DNA from: Austropuccinia psidii
Taxonomy: Eukaryota > Basidiomycota > Pucciniomycetes > Pucciniales > Sphaerophragmiaceae
Assembly (NCBI GenBank): GCA_023105745.1
Contig: JALGQZ010000002.1
Location: 48,520,497-48,584,496 of the forward strand
Direction of reading: 5' to 3'
DNA: 64,000 bases
This document shows, piece by piece, positions 10,911 through 22,117 of this stretch; positions within the stretch are counted from its first letter, which is position 1; every line of letters begins with the position of its first letter. A program made the position numbers and the translations under genes. The notes below the pieces were generated by a model. The model saw only the letters and a list, made by a program, of their open reading frames with translations, was not told the DNA's origin and made no database searches.

Positions 10911-13000
10911 TGTCAGCTTGTGACTCAAAACCAGATCACAATAATGAGAGCCAAAATACCATAAACCAATGGTGGAGTAAAATACCACCAAAAACATGTG
11001 GCTGAGCCAAAAAACTAAAAATTTATCAAAAGAAATGAGAAAGTATCCTATTTTTAAATATAAAACTCCTGTAAACATACAACAAAGAATAACAAAGCTA
11101 TCCCTGCTCAAAGTAAGAGCTGAACATAAAGTGTAAGCTTTACCTCTCATCTAAAATCCAGAGAAAGAGGCTAAGCCTCATCAAATGGGTGTTTTAATTG
11201 AATCTCCCAATAAGGGCTATCCAATTGTACTACCCAAACTGAGCTGGAAAAAAGGCTACCAAAGTCATGGACAAAAATAAGCCAAATAAGGGTGAACAAC
11301 ATATTCACCTCTTCTCTAGCTTCTACAGTTTTAGTGTGAGATATCAAAAGTGGGGTCATTTGAGAAAGGAAAAAACAAGGGATACCTTATGGTGCCATTT
11401 ATTTTCTCATAACAAATCTAGAACAAAAGTTATGGAACAAGAAAAATCCAAATCTGAATGGTGCAGATTAAAAATAGCATAACCTTACCATATTTAATCT
11501 ATCCATAGAAAATGAGATATCATTGTGTAGAACCCATCCAGGGCTACACAATGACCCATCTTTGAGAACATCATCTTCAAAACTGACAAAGGTATAGCAG
11601 TCTCAATGTTAAAATTCCACAGATGAACAAATATGCCTTTACTGTGCAATAAACTCCCATATCCTTGAATATGAGGTGTCAATTATGAAAAGGAGCTTAT
11701 TTATACTTCACTAACTAATAGTTTGCTCAATATGGGGTCCTCATAAAGATTCTTTACAGAATTCTACATGTCATACACATCAGAAGAGGGCTGCGTAGTC
11801 CCCAGATAAAATCTTTCACCCTCTATTGGTGTAAACTGCCCCAATGTGGTTTAAAGACAGATCTGAGCCAAATAAGGTATGTAAAGGCATGGTAAGAGCC
11901 ACAATATATTCCTTGGAAGTGAAAAATCATCACTCTTCCTACATGAACAGGTCTAGAGGATCTTTCCACCCAGTTTTAGGATAAAAAGGGACTTTTTTCT
12001 GACCAAACAAGGAATACCCATCCTTCTCTTACATTCCTACATATTCCAACTATCAAAAACAGTTATGATCTTGGAAAAAATCGGGTTATACTTTCAAATA
12101 TATAGCTCCCATAACCATAAGATAAAGAATAACAAAGTCATCCCTGCTCAAGATAAGAACTGAGCATAAACCTTAAGCTTCACCTCTCATCTAAAATTCA
12201 GAAAAAGGGGATTAAACTCATTAAATTGGTGGTCAAATTTAATCTCCTAATAAGGGCTATCCAATGGTACTATTCAAGCTTAGATAGCAAAAAAATTACA
12301 GAATTCATGGACAAAAATAAGCCAAATAAGGGTGAACCAAGTATTGACCTCCCATCTAACTTCTAGAATTTTAGTATGAGATACCCAAAGTGGGGTCTTT
12401 TTGGAAAGGGGAAAATAAGGACTATTTGATTGTTCCATCAATTCACTTATAAATCATCTATAACAAAAGTTATGGAGTAAACAAAATCCATATCTGAATA
12501 ATGGAAATTAAAAAGAGAATAACCTTGCCATATTTGATTTTATCCATACTAAATGAGGTATAATTGTGTAGGAACCATCCAGGACTATGAAATGACCCAA
12601 CTTTGAGCTCATTATATTGAAAGCTGCCAGAGGTATAGAAGCTTTAAAGTCAAAATTACACAGATGGGCTAATACACCTTTACTGTGGGAGACTTTCCCA
12701 TATCCTTGAATGTGAGGTGTCATTTTTACAAAGTAGCTTGTTTGTACTTCAATAGCTCAAAGTCTGACTAATATGCAGTCCCCATAGAGGTTCTTCAAAG
12801 AATTCTATGTTTCATACACATCAGAAGATGTCTGTGTGGTCACCAGATGAAAGCTTTAACCAAATATTGGTGAAATACTCCCAAATGTGGCTTCAAAACC
12901 ACATCTGAGGCCAATAAAGGTTGTACAGGAATATTAGGTCACAGTCAGAATTGAATTTGTATATGCTATCTTATAGCCTTGCTATAGACTAAGACTGACA
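10911..13000 (+). repeat. 5' LTR of the chromovirus, with internal duplication
   Basis: Starts TGTCAGCTTGTGACTC at 10911 and ends AAGACTGACA at 13000. It is about 700 bp longer than its partner at 19792-21180 because about 900 bp occurs twice: positions about 11060-11970 and about 12091-12960 both align to one stretch of the 3' LTR. The junction near 12085-12091 joins 'gggttata' to 'ctttcaaatata', with TATA microhomology. Each copy contains the minus-strand open frame beginning MTPHIQGYG (11494-11682 and 12508-12723). Confidence 0.85.
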
Positions 13001-13019
13001 TTTTGGGGGCCTGTCCATG
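13001..13019 (+). other. putative primer-binding site of the chromovirus
   Basis: TTTTGGGGGCCTGTCCATG lies directly after the LTR end. A similar motif (TCTGGGGGGCTGGCCATG on the minus strand, ending at 57101) follows the 5' LTR of the other chromovirus in this window, which supports a shared priming function. The primer tRNA is not identified. Confidence 0.5.
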
Positions 13020-14215
13020 TTTTTGAGCTATTTTTGGGACTTTTTTTTGGTGTTAAAGTGAGTTTTTCTCTTTTTTCTTTATTTTAATCATCATTATTTT
13101 TCATTTTTTGGGCCTAAAGCTATCTTAAATTAAAGAATAATAATATATTATTATTTTTTGGATGGTATACAATCATATACCACTGTGGTTTTCTATTTTT
13201 ATGCATTTTTGACATTGCATTGTTAAGCTTAAATACAACAGTCTTATTTTTGATTGAATCTTTTGATATGAAGCCAAAAACACCCTTATCATCCTTTGAA
13301 TATATCTAAAAGAGCCCCCTGAGCTTTAAATAACAGATTGAGAAGGCCTGGATGAATTTATTGGAAGTTTTAATTGCTCATATTAGACCACTATATACAG
13401 TTATTTCTGCTAACTGAAGAATATTCTCGTGAGATATTTGGGCTTCATTTGTAACAAAACATATGTCAAAAAAAGTACTTTTGACATGAAAATAGGTATT
13501 ACCAACCCAAAGTAGCTGTACAGAGGTGTAATAGAGCCATATATTACACCAGAGGCTATTCTTTGATGTGCAGAAGAATTATGAGGAGTCAAAACTGGAA
13601 TTAAGTCATTAAATTTTCCCACTAGTGGAAGAAACCTTCATACCACTAGAAGAAAAGCCATAGGAAAATGAGCCAGTGACCCCTTCAGAAACAGAATGCA
13701 TTCAGAACAACACAGGGAAGAGGAAAAGTGAAAGCCTTATCTAAAACATGAAGTGGATACCAATTGCCACTCAAAGGCCCAGAAAACCACAAGTTCTGCC
13801 TCCATACAAGCTCAACTAACCTTGATAGCTTGTAAAGGGAAGATAGCAGTTATTAACCCAGTTGTGACATCCAAAGGCAAATTTCCCAAAGCTGCAGAAA
13901 ATGGTTTTGTAAAAATCACAGTCAAAGGTATATACCCTAAGGAGAAGATGTTCTTGACTGACTTAAGACACTGATATCATGTCACCTGTACATCTCAGAG
14001 ACCTTAGAATTCCAAGGAAACAGCCAGAGGAAAGGGAATAACTATTAAGATCCAGAAGATCAGGGTTTGGACAGCATGGTGAATGGCAAGACACTCAGGG
14101 AGATAATTCCCACACTACTATTCACCTTTGAATTCAACACAGACCTCAAACCAGAGGGCTTGAAAGACATGGATCAAGTACTTCAGCTCCACCAAATCCT
14201 AAAAGATCTGTTTCA

Positions 14216-16060
14216 GTGAAGCATGGAGAACAAGAGGTTCAACCTGGCTTCATACTGGGAAGAACTTGGGGCAAGCTGCCAGAAGATATGTCTCAGAGAG
14301 ATATATTTCAAAGAAATTATGGAAATCACCAAAGGTTGGAATTCCAATGGGAAATTCAAACTATTAGAAGAGAGGGAAGACAAAATCAGGGAGAATAAAG
14401 CCACATTCCAGGCTATAGAGGAGCAATGGAGCCAGAAAGAGAATATTCTGAATCCTTCAGGCTCACAAGGGGTATTACAACCCAACTCTCCAGGGGCTTC
14501 ATACCACTCAGGATAAAGCCAAACAGTGGCCAAGAGTCACCATTCTTCACAATTACAGAAAGTTTCCAGGAAAAGACAAGGACTAAAGGGCAAGAACAAG
14601 ACTACTTTCAGCCAGAGGAAGAAATAATAAGACCCAATTACCCACAGGTTGCTGTACTTAGTGACAAAAGTGCACAGAAACAAAAAATAATTGTAAATAC
14701 ACCTGATAGAATCAGTATACCTACAATTAGAAATAATATCCCCACCAAAATTGAACATAGTTTTGTTACAGCTGAGAGTAACATAAACAGTAATTAAATG
14801 TGGTTACAAATGTACCAATTTGAAGAACAAACTTCAAAAGAGTTTGTAAATCTCCATGAAAACAATGCAAGGCTAAAATAGCTGATACCCTTACAAAAAT
14901 CAACCATTCATAATCTTCAATAGGGCTTTGCTAAGCTAATTAGATCCTCAGAAGAGAACAAAAAAGGCTAAACCAAGTCTTATAGGAGAAATAACACTGA
15001 AAGAGGGACAGGAAATACCTGGATAAAGACATTAAATGTTTTTGAATGTCTTCCAGAAAATGAAGACACAAAGTCAAGGCCATGTTTTTAGAGATAATCC
15101 ACCCCTCCAAGAGGACATTAAACCAGATTCCCCAATGGAGAGTAAGCAAATATCACCATCACAATACCAAGATGGAGAAAATATGACTTACTCATAGAGG
15201 AAAGCCTTTAAAAGACTTCCAGAAGCCACAAGCTGGCCAAAGTTCTCTGGTGTAGGAGAATACAATCATATGGGACTCATTCATCATACTTATGGACTCT
15301 TCATTTATGCTCCAAGTATACCAGACTACTGGATTACAGCCAGAATAATCACAGAATTCAAAGGAAATTCTAGTATTTGGTAAATTTAAATGAAATACTT
15401 CCATGGCAGAAAAGCCAGATAATCCAGAAGTAAAGCAATGGAGCTTGGATATGGAAAAATACCATATCATTTGAAAATAAAAAATATTCATCGGACAAAT
15501 ATCCTTATGAGCAGTGTCTTAAAAATTCTAAAGAGCTTAGAGCCATTGATCCCCACATGAACATTCAGATGAGGAATCATGAAGTCCTTACACAAAATCC
15601 AGGAGAACTAGAGAATGAAATAAAATGCAGGTGAAACCAAAGCTGCACTCTAGATGCCATTTCCAAAACCTTTCAAGATTTAAGGAAAAGCACAAATATA
15701 GGGAAATTTTACCCATATAAAGGCAACAGTTTTAGACAGAAACAGGCTTTCAGGATTTACAATGAAGAAAAGCCCCAAGAAAAAGTGGCAGAAGTGACTA
15801 AGAGGAAGAACTATTGCCAAAATTCTCAGTCAAGAGACCACTATGCTAGCAACTGTCCAAAGGCAAAGAAAAAAAAACTATTCTGAATATGACTCTATGG
15901 GTGATGCCATTGGAGAAAACTCTGATGATGATGAAGACCCAAAAGAGAAATTTCTGGTGGAGTACCAAGAGGGAACTCAATTAGAAATTCAGTACATAAA
16001 GTTGGAAGCAGGATTTCCACAAGACACTGCAAACAAAAGCTTGTGAAAACACACACAAGA
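14216..16060 (+). pseudogene. gag region of the chromovirus
   Basis: From 14216 to 14797 one plus-strand frame stays open except for one stop (near 14396). It codes a Gln/Glu/Arg-rich gag N-terminus (MSQRDIFQRN, RGFIPLRIKPNSGQESPFF). A coiled-coil-like, stop-broken region follows (14.8-15.2 kb), then about 15190-15700 with the gag core. A zinc-knuckle relic at about 15806-15860 (NYCQNSQSRDHYASNCPK) has its second Cys changed to Ser. An acidic linker with DSMGDAIGENSDDDEDPKE leads towards the protease. Gag would form the particle and bind RNA; here it is broken by several stops. Confidence 0.75.
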
Positions 16061-16080
16061 TTAACAGACATTCCTAGTTA

Positions 16081-16724
16081 CACCAACTGAAGGAATTGAA
16101 TACATCCATGGGACAACCACTAATATGACTGTTTGTGTTGAAAATTCTGAACACTCAGTAATAATTGACAGTGGAGCACACTTCTCAATAGTGGTCAGAG
16201 AATATCTGGAAAAGCACTTCTCAAATTGGGAAAACCAAGCCTTTTCAACTAGAGCAAAGAATTCAAAAAGTTCATCCATAAAGATGACATCCATTGGGAC
16301 TATTATCAGGAAGATAATAATACTCCACAGGAAAGGTAATATCAGACTCAACCAAGATTCTGTAGTTCTGGAAGATGCCCACATCCAAGGGTTCCTATTA
16401 GGAACAGATTACCAGAGAATGTATGGGATTGACATTTACAATAGTAAGAATAGGCATATTACAATAGGTACCAACAAGGAAAAGAAATTTCCATCTAATA
16501 TATACCAGTTGTCTAACCAAGAACCCTTAGAGGAATTACTGCATGAATTCAAAGAGGCAAAATTTAGTTCTAACCTCACTAGTAAACAGAAACTTAGTTT
16601 ACTCAAAACTCTGAGGAAGAACAGAACAGCTTTTGCCATAGGGGAAGAAGCCTTAGGAAAAATGAGAGGCCATGGAATAGCACTTTATTTAGATGTGGAA
16701 AGAACTTACCCACATATTCTCTGA
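16081..16724 (+). pseudogene. retropepsin and linker of the chromovirus
   Basis: The open frame 16125-16724 is the best preserved part of this element. The aspartic protease active site reads VIIDSGAHFS, with the catalytic Asp codon at 16167. The later GFLLGTDYQRMYGIDIY is the conserved flap/LLG region of the family. After it comes the linker leading into reverse transcriptase (EEALGKMRGHGIALYLDV). The frame ends with TGA at 16722-16724, in the segment where the RT 'YPP.LRRPPYPAS'-type entry is expected, so a nonsense change separates protease from RT. Confidence 0.85.
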
Positions 16725-18070
16725 AGAACTACATCTACAGCAAGCCTGAAAGCTAGGAAAGAAATTGAAAAAAATGTCAATAAACTCCTAGATATTGATG
16801 TCATCAGATAGATTGGACATAATGAAATAGTGAAAGTATCCACCCCTGCCCTAATAATCTGGAATGATGGAAAATCTAAATTTAGTGGGGACTTCATAGC
16901 ACTGAACAACTACATCAAAGCTGAGCTACCCTATAACAAGGATACCCCATTCTCTAGATAAGCTGGAAAAATCCAAATACATCACCAAGATGAATTTTAT
17001 GAAAGGTTTCCGCCAAAAATGGGGTCAAATCAAACTCCATGGAGTTACTCAGAACCATATTCCACATGGGTATATATGTGTACACCAGGATAAAATATAG
17101 AATCAAAATTTCATCAGCACACCTTCAAAAGATGATGGACACAATATTTCAAGAAGAAATATTGGAAGGCTGGATTGTAGTATATATTGAAAATATCATT
17201 ATATACTCAGAGACATGAGACAACCATGTGAGATACATTGAAAGAGTCCTGAGTAAATTCAAACCCATAAATATGAAAATTTCAATTAAGAAATGTAATT
17301 TTGGCCAATAAGAACTATTGAAACTGGAACATAAATTCTCAGGCCTTAGCCTGGCCGTAGACCAGAACAAAGTAGCAGAAGTACTAAAAAAATCCAGTCA
17401 AAAAGAGAATCAAAGTAATGAAATCTCTCTTTGGATTTTATAGCTACTACAGAAACAGAATCAAGAACTTTTCTCACATAACTAGCAGCTTATACAAGCT
17501 ATGTTCAAAGGATGTAGTTTTTGAGAGTACAAAAGAGAGAAGGAATGCATATGAAAGTATCAAAAATTAACTAAATAATGAACCTTGAATACTTCTTCCT
17601 GAAATTTAATTACCATTAATTTTTTACATAGATTGAGCATTCAGAAAACAATTATGGGAAGCCCTTCACCAAAGACAAATTGTAGTTGGTGAACCTAGGG
17701 AAGGGGTAAGCTGTTACATCTCCAGACAACTGAAATACTCAGATTAAAAATATGGACAAACTTAGACAGAGTGCTTATGTTTGGCCTGGGACCTAGAGAA
17801 GCTACATTAATATTTGGAGGGCTCAGTCTTTGAAGTATACACAAAATTCACTGCACTCAAGTCTTTGCTAAACATGAAGACTACTAATAAACACATGTTG
17901 AAATAAAAAATAGCCATCCAATAGTATAGAGGAAATAGGACCATAATAGAAAAGGAGGGAAGAATCAATACTAATGCAGATTAGCTCAGTAGATGGCCAC
18001 TGGACAATGAAAAAAGAAATCCAGCTTATGACCCAGAAGTAGCTGCCAAAATTCCTATCCATTTTATGGA
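16725..18070 (+). pseudogene. reverse transcriptase and RNase H of the chromovirus
   Basis: RT motifs follow in order with stops and frameshifts: VSTPALIIWNDGKSKFSGDF (about 16840-16890), a KYITKMDF-like region near 16980, and the catalytic box at 17183-17194, which reads YIEN instead of YIDD, so both metal-binding aspartates are lost. RNase H remnants include ALHQRQIVVGEPREG (about 17662-17706), [15 protein letters not shown] (about 17850-17895) and LSRWPLDNE (about 17984-18010), where the family usually has a DGLSRW-type end. The enzyme would copy the element RNA into DNA; this copy cannot. Confidence 0.8.
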
Positions 18071-19745
18071 AATAGATAGGAAGACGAAGTTCAGATTCTC
18101 TGAATGGGAACCAGGAAGTGGTACCCCAGAAACTTACCATAGTGGACCAGAGGAGACAGAAATATATATATTGGGGATAGGTTCCTCTGAACTCCATAAC
18201 AATTTTTTGATTTGGTTAATAAATCTTATGCCAAAAAAGACCAGTGTAGCATATTGTTGAAACTCCTTCAAGAAAAATGCAGGAGCCCAGAACTGGACTT
18301 CCAGCTAGAGAAACCATGGTTGAGGTATTATAAGGAAAATAAATTCTTCCTTATAGGTGGACTCCTGTATCACAGAGAAAAGCACACTAGTGCTCTCACA
18401 GTTGTAGACAGGAATCATGTTTCCCTGATCCTTTAAGAATGCAATGGCTTACCCTACATGAGACAAATGAGTGAAGATAGGAAATTACAGAGGATAGCAA
18501 GCATAGCTTGGTAGCCTCATTGGGAAAAAGAGTTGAGTGAATACATAAACAATTGTGAAAGATTCCAGAAGGCTAACAGGAAACATAGGAAGAAGTATGG
18601 TATACTCCAACACATAGAGAAGCCCAAGTACCCATTGGAAATTATTAGCATGGACTGGGTAACAGGCCTTGTACCAGGGGGAAAGGAAAACTACAACTCT
18701 TTCCTAGCTATAGTTGACAGGTTTAGCGAAAGTGTTAGATGCCTTTCATGTCACAATAAAGATACAGCTATGGATACAGCGCTTGTATTCTAGAATAACA
18801 TCATAGCTACTTGTGGTGTACCAAAAATAATCATCAGTTACAGGGACCCCAAATTAACATCGGAATTTCGGACTAACCTTTATTATGTGCTTGGGACTAA
18901 ACTTGCATTTTACACAGATTACCATCCACAGACAGATGAAATAGCTGAAAGGATCAGCAAAACAATGGGGGACATCATAAGAATATTCTGTACATATGGG
19001 ATGGAATAAAAATACCCTGAAGGGTACACCCATGACTGGGTTATACTTCTACCAGCTATTAAACTGGCCTATAGGACAGGTCAGCACTCCACTAAAGAGA
19101 AATCACCCTCACTGATGAAATAAGGGTGGAACCCCTTATTTCCTATGGATAACTTGAAGAAAAAACTAATAGCTATCCACCCCACAGCTAAGGACTTCCA
19201 TGATATCTGGAAGAGAGCATGTGAAACAGCTGCAAGATGCATAGATGAGGCAAATTAATTTAACAAGCAGAGGTATGACAAGAACCATAAGAAAACAGAC
19301 TTCAGAGAAAGGGATGAAGTGCTAGTGTCTCCTTTAAGTTTAAGCAAAATCAAAGGCCCCAAGAAAATGAGAGACTCATTTTGTGGGACAATTCACTATC
19401 ATTAGATTTATAGGGAGAAACTTAGTAGAGGTCAGACTCACATAAGACTTCTCTAGGAAAACCCCAGTGTTCCAAGTAAGCGTAGTCAAATCATAAAACC
19501 AAACAGGAGAGGATAAGTTCCCCTCCAGAAGAAAGAACAACACTCCAAAACACAAAGTGGAAGTAGAAGACTCCCCTGGCCCAGTGAAAAGGATCATGAA
19601 GGCAAGGAAGATCAAACTCAATGAAAAAGACCATAGACAATATTTAGTCAGATTTAAGAACCAAACAGCTGATAAATAGAAATGGTTGGAAGAAGATTCC
19701 ATACCAGATGGTGACCTTCACCAGAGAAGATTCAGAGCCTCTAGG
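18071..19745 (+). pseudogene. integrase and chromodomain of the chromovirus
   Basis: The zinc-binding region ends near NCERFQKANRKHRKKYG (about 18550-18600). The catalytic core starts with IISMDWVTGLVPGG (Asp near 18653). The second catalytic Asp of the usual SDRDPKF motif is replaced: the copy reads SYRDPKL (about 18835-18855). The Glu region is kept as [12 protein letters not shown]. The C-terminal part retains DFRERDEVLVSPLS (about 19300). A chromodomain relic at about 19590-19700 reads MKARKI, then YLVRFKNQTADK, a stop, then KWLEEDSIPDGDL. In chromoviruses the chromodomain guides integration to modified chromatin; here stops and the lost Asp make it inactive. Confidence 0.8.
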
Positions 19746-19791
19746 AGGGGTGAAAATGCTTATCAATGATGAGCCTTTTTTAGAGTGAGTA

Positions 19792-21180
19792 TGTTGGCCT
19801 GTTACTCAAAACCAGAGTACAAGTATGAAAGCCAAAATACCATAAACCAATGGTAGAGTAAAATACCACCAAAAAATGGAGCTGAGCCTAAAAATATCAA
19901 AAGTTATCAAAAGAAAGAGGAAAGTAATTATTTTTCAATATACAACTCCCATAATCATAGGACAAAGAATAACAAAGCTAGCCCTTCTCAAAACAAGAAC
20001 TGAACATAAACTTTAAAATTTACCTCTCATCTAAAATACACAGAAAGAGGGTTAACCTAATCAAACAGGTGGTCAAATTGAAGCTACCAATCAGAGCTAT
20101 CTAATGGTACTATCCAAACTGAGCTAGAAAAAAACTATCAAAGTTATGGACAAAAATAAGCCAAATAAGGGTGAACAAAATATTCAATTCTTATCTAGCT
20201 TCTACAGCTTTAGTGTGAGATACCAAAAGTGGGGTATTTTTTGAAAGGGAAAAGCCAGAGCTATCTGATGGTCCCATTGATTTACTCATAACTCATTTAG
20301 AACAAAAGTTATGGAGTAAACAAAATTCATACAGGTATCAAGAAAAATCCATATCTGAATAATGGAAATTAAAAACAGCATAGCCTTTATATATTTAATT
20401 TTATCCATACTAAATGAGATATTATTGTGTAGAGCCCATCAAGGGCTAGAAAATGACTCATCTTTGAGCTCATTATGTTAGAAACTGACAAAGGTAAAGC
20501 AGTTTCAAGTTTAAAATCCCACAGCTGGGAAAATTCACCTTTACTGTGGGATAATTTCCCATATCCTTGGATATGAGGTGTCACTTATGAAAAGAAGCTT
20601 GTTTATCCTTCAATATGTCATAGTTTGGTCAATATGGGGTTCTCATACAGGTTTTGTACAGAATTCTACATGTCATACATGTCAGAAGATGGTTGTGTGG
20701 TCTCCATCTATTGGTGTAAACTGCCCAGATGTTGTTTCAAAGCCAGATCTGAGACAAACACAGGATGTACAGGCATGGTAACAACCACAAGCCAGTCCTT
20801 GGAAGTGATCATTCTCCACTCTTCCTAAATGAACAGGTCTAGAGGACCTTTCCACCCGGTTTTAGGATAAGAAGGGACCTTTTTCTTACCAAAAGAGGAA
20901 TCACCATCCTGCTCTTACATTAATATGTAGTTCAAATGTTAAAAACAGTTATACTCTTGGAAATAATCAAGTTATAATTAAGTATTAGTATTTCATTGCT
21001 TATTATACTTAATCAACTGATAACCAGTGCATCCTGGGTTTTTAGCAGTGCTCACCACCACCATTCTCCATTGTAAAGCCCCAATTACTACTATTTAAAA
21101 CCTTTTTCCTATAAATGATCATGGCACTTTCAGAATTGAAGTTTTATATACTATCTTATAGCTTTATTATAAAGCTGACC
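19792..21180 (+). repeat. 3' LTR of the chromovirus
   Basis: Starts TGTTGGCCTGTTACTC, matching the 5' LTR start, and ends near GCTGACC at 21180 (5' LTR: CTGACA). 'ctaggaggggtgaaaatg' at 19740-19757 is the likely polypurine tract region. It holds one copy of the segment duplicated in the 5' LTR, plus about 180 bp (20985-21130) that the 5' LTR lacks at the equivalent place. A minus-strand open frame beginning MTPHIQGYG lies at 20387-20584. Confidence 0.85.
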
Positions 21181-21559
21181 CAAAATCCCACATCAAATAA
21201 TCTCAAACTTTAAATTTAAGGAATACTATTCAATCTTACCATGACAGGATCTCAAAAAGTACTCAGCTCATGGAAAAAAGTATCTTAACAGAATTGAACT
21301 TATCAACAATAATCAAATTTTCCACAATATCCCAAATACCTCATCTTAAAAATATTGTATAACCAAGAGGAAACCACTCACTCAGACTCCACCAAGACTA
21401 AAAATTATGCAGAAACATATTTTTATTGAAATCTCAAAATAAGCCATATTATTCAAGTTATATTTCTTATTATATATCAAATAGGTGTGATCTGAGACTT
21501 CTTCTTAGCTAAAATTATATCTCTTATTATATGTTAAATAGTTCTGCTCTGAGAATTTT

Positions 21560-21745
21560 GTTTTTTTCTTCTGCATTTGTAAGTCTACTTACTAATTTTA
21601 TTTTAGTTTGTGACCTACAAGGCAGATTTTTTTCATTATTTCAGGAGGGGAAGGCAATACACTTTTTTTAACCCTTGGTTACAGGTGCTATTATAAATTA
21701 AAAACTAGCTACCTGTTACTTTCTAATTCACAATCTCTCACATAT
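21560..21745 (+). repeat. diverged direct repeat, copy 2 (possible old LTR piece)
   Basis: Partner of 10140-10340 (see there). It lies about 400 bp upstream of the first gag-like codons at 22118, which is where the end of a 5' LTR and leader would be expected. Confidence 0.4.
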
Positions 21746-22117
21746 GGCTTCCAAGAAATGGTATAGTCCACTTCAGATTTATATAAACAATAAATTCAAT
21801 TGACATCAATTACCCCAAAACTAGCAACCAACTAATCCAAGGGAATTGTTTTCTTATGAAAGAATCTTGCATCAAATCATCAAAATAATAATCTAAATAG
21901 TATCAATCATCAACTCACTCTGAGAATTATCATTATCCACACAAAGAAGAAGCATAACTAGAGGAGGAATCAGGAATATATTCTGATTTCCCAATTGCAA
22001 CACCAAGAAAAAATATAAGAGAATTCAATATTGTGGAGTAATTCTTTCTTGATCTCCTTGAAACAAATGAAATCACTAAATAACCCCCATAATCAAAAGA
22101 AGAAATAAAATGATCAA

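Larger units (their letters stand above)
10911..21180 (+). mobile_element. Ty3/gypsy chromovirus, plus strand, degenerate
   Basis: A complete but dead LTR retrotransposon. The 5' LTR is 10911-13000, the interior about 6.8 kb, the 3' LTR 19792-21180. Both LTRs start TGT..G and the 5' copy ends CTGACA, the inverse of its TGTCAG start. The interior order is gag with a zinc-knuckle relic, retropepsin, reverse transcriptase, RNase H, integrase, chromodomain, which is the chromovirus arrangement. A primer-binding-like motif (TTTTGGGGGCCTGTCCATG) follows the 5' LTR directly at 13001. Numerous stops and altered catalytic residues show it is inactive. I could not find a clean 5-bp target duplication (tccaa left, caaaa right). 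Confidence 0.85.

Noticed and set aside
13410..13622. Minus-strand 70-codon frame in the chromovirus leader/gag
   Set aside because: Opposite to the element's coding direction and not repeated elsewhere.
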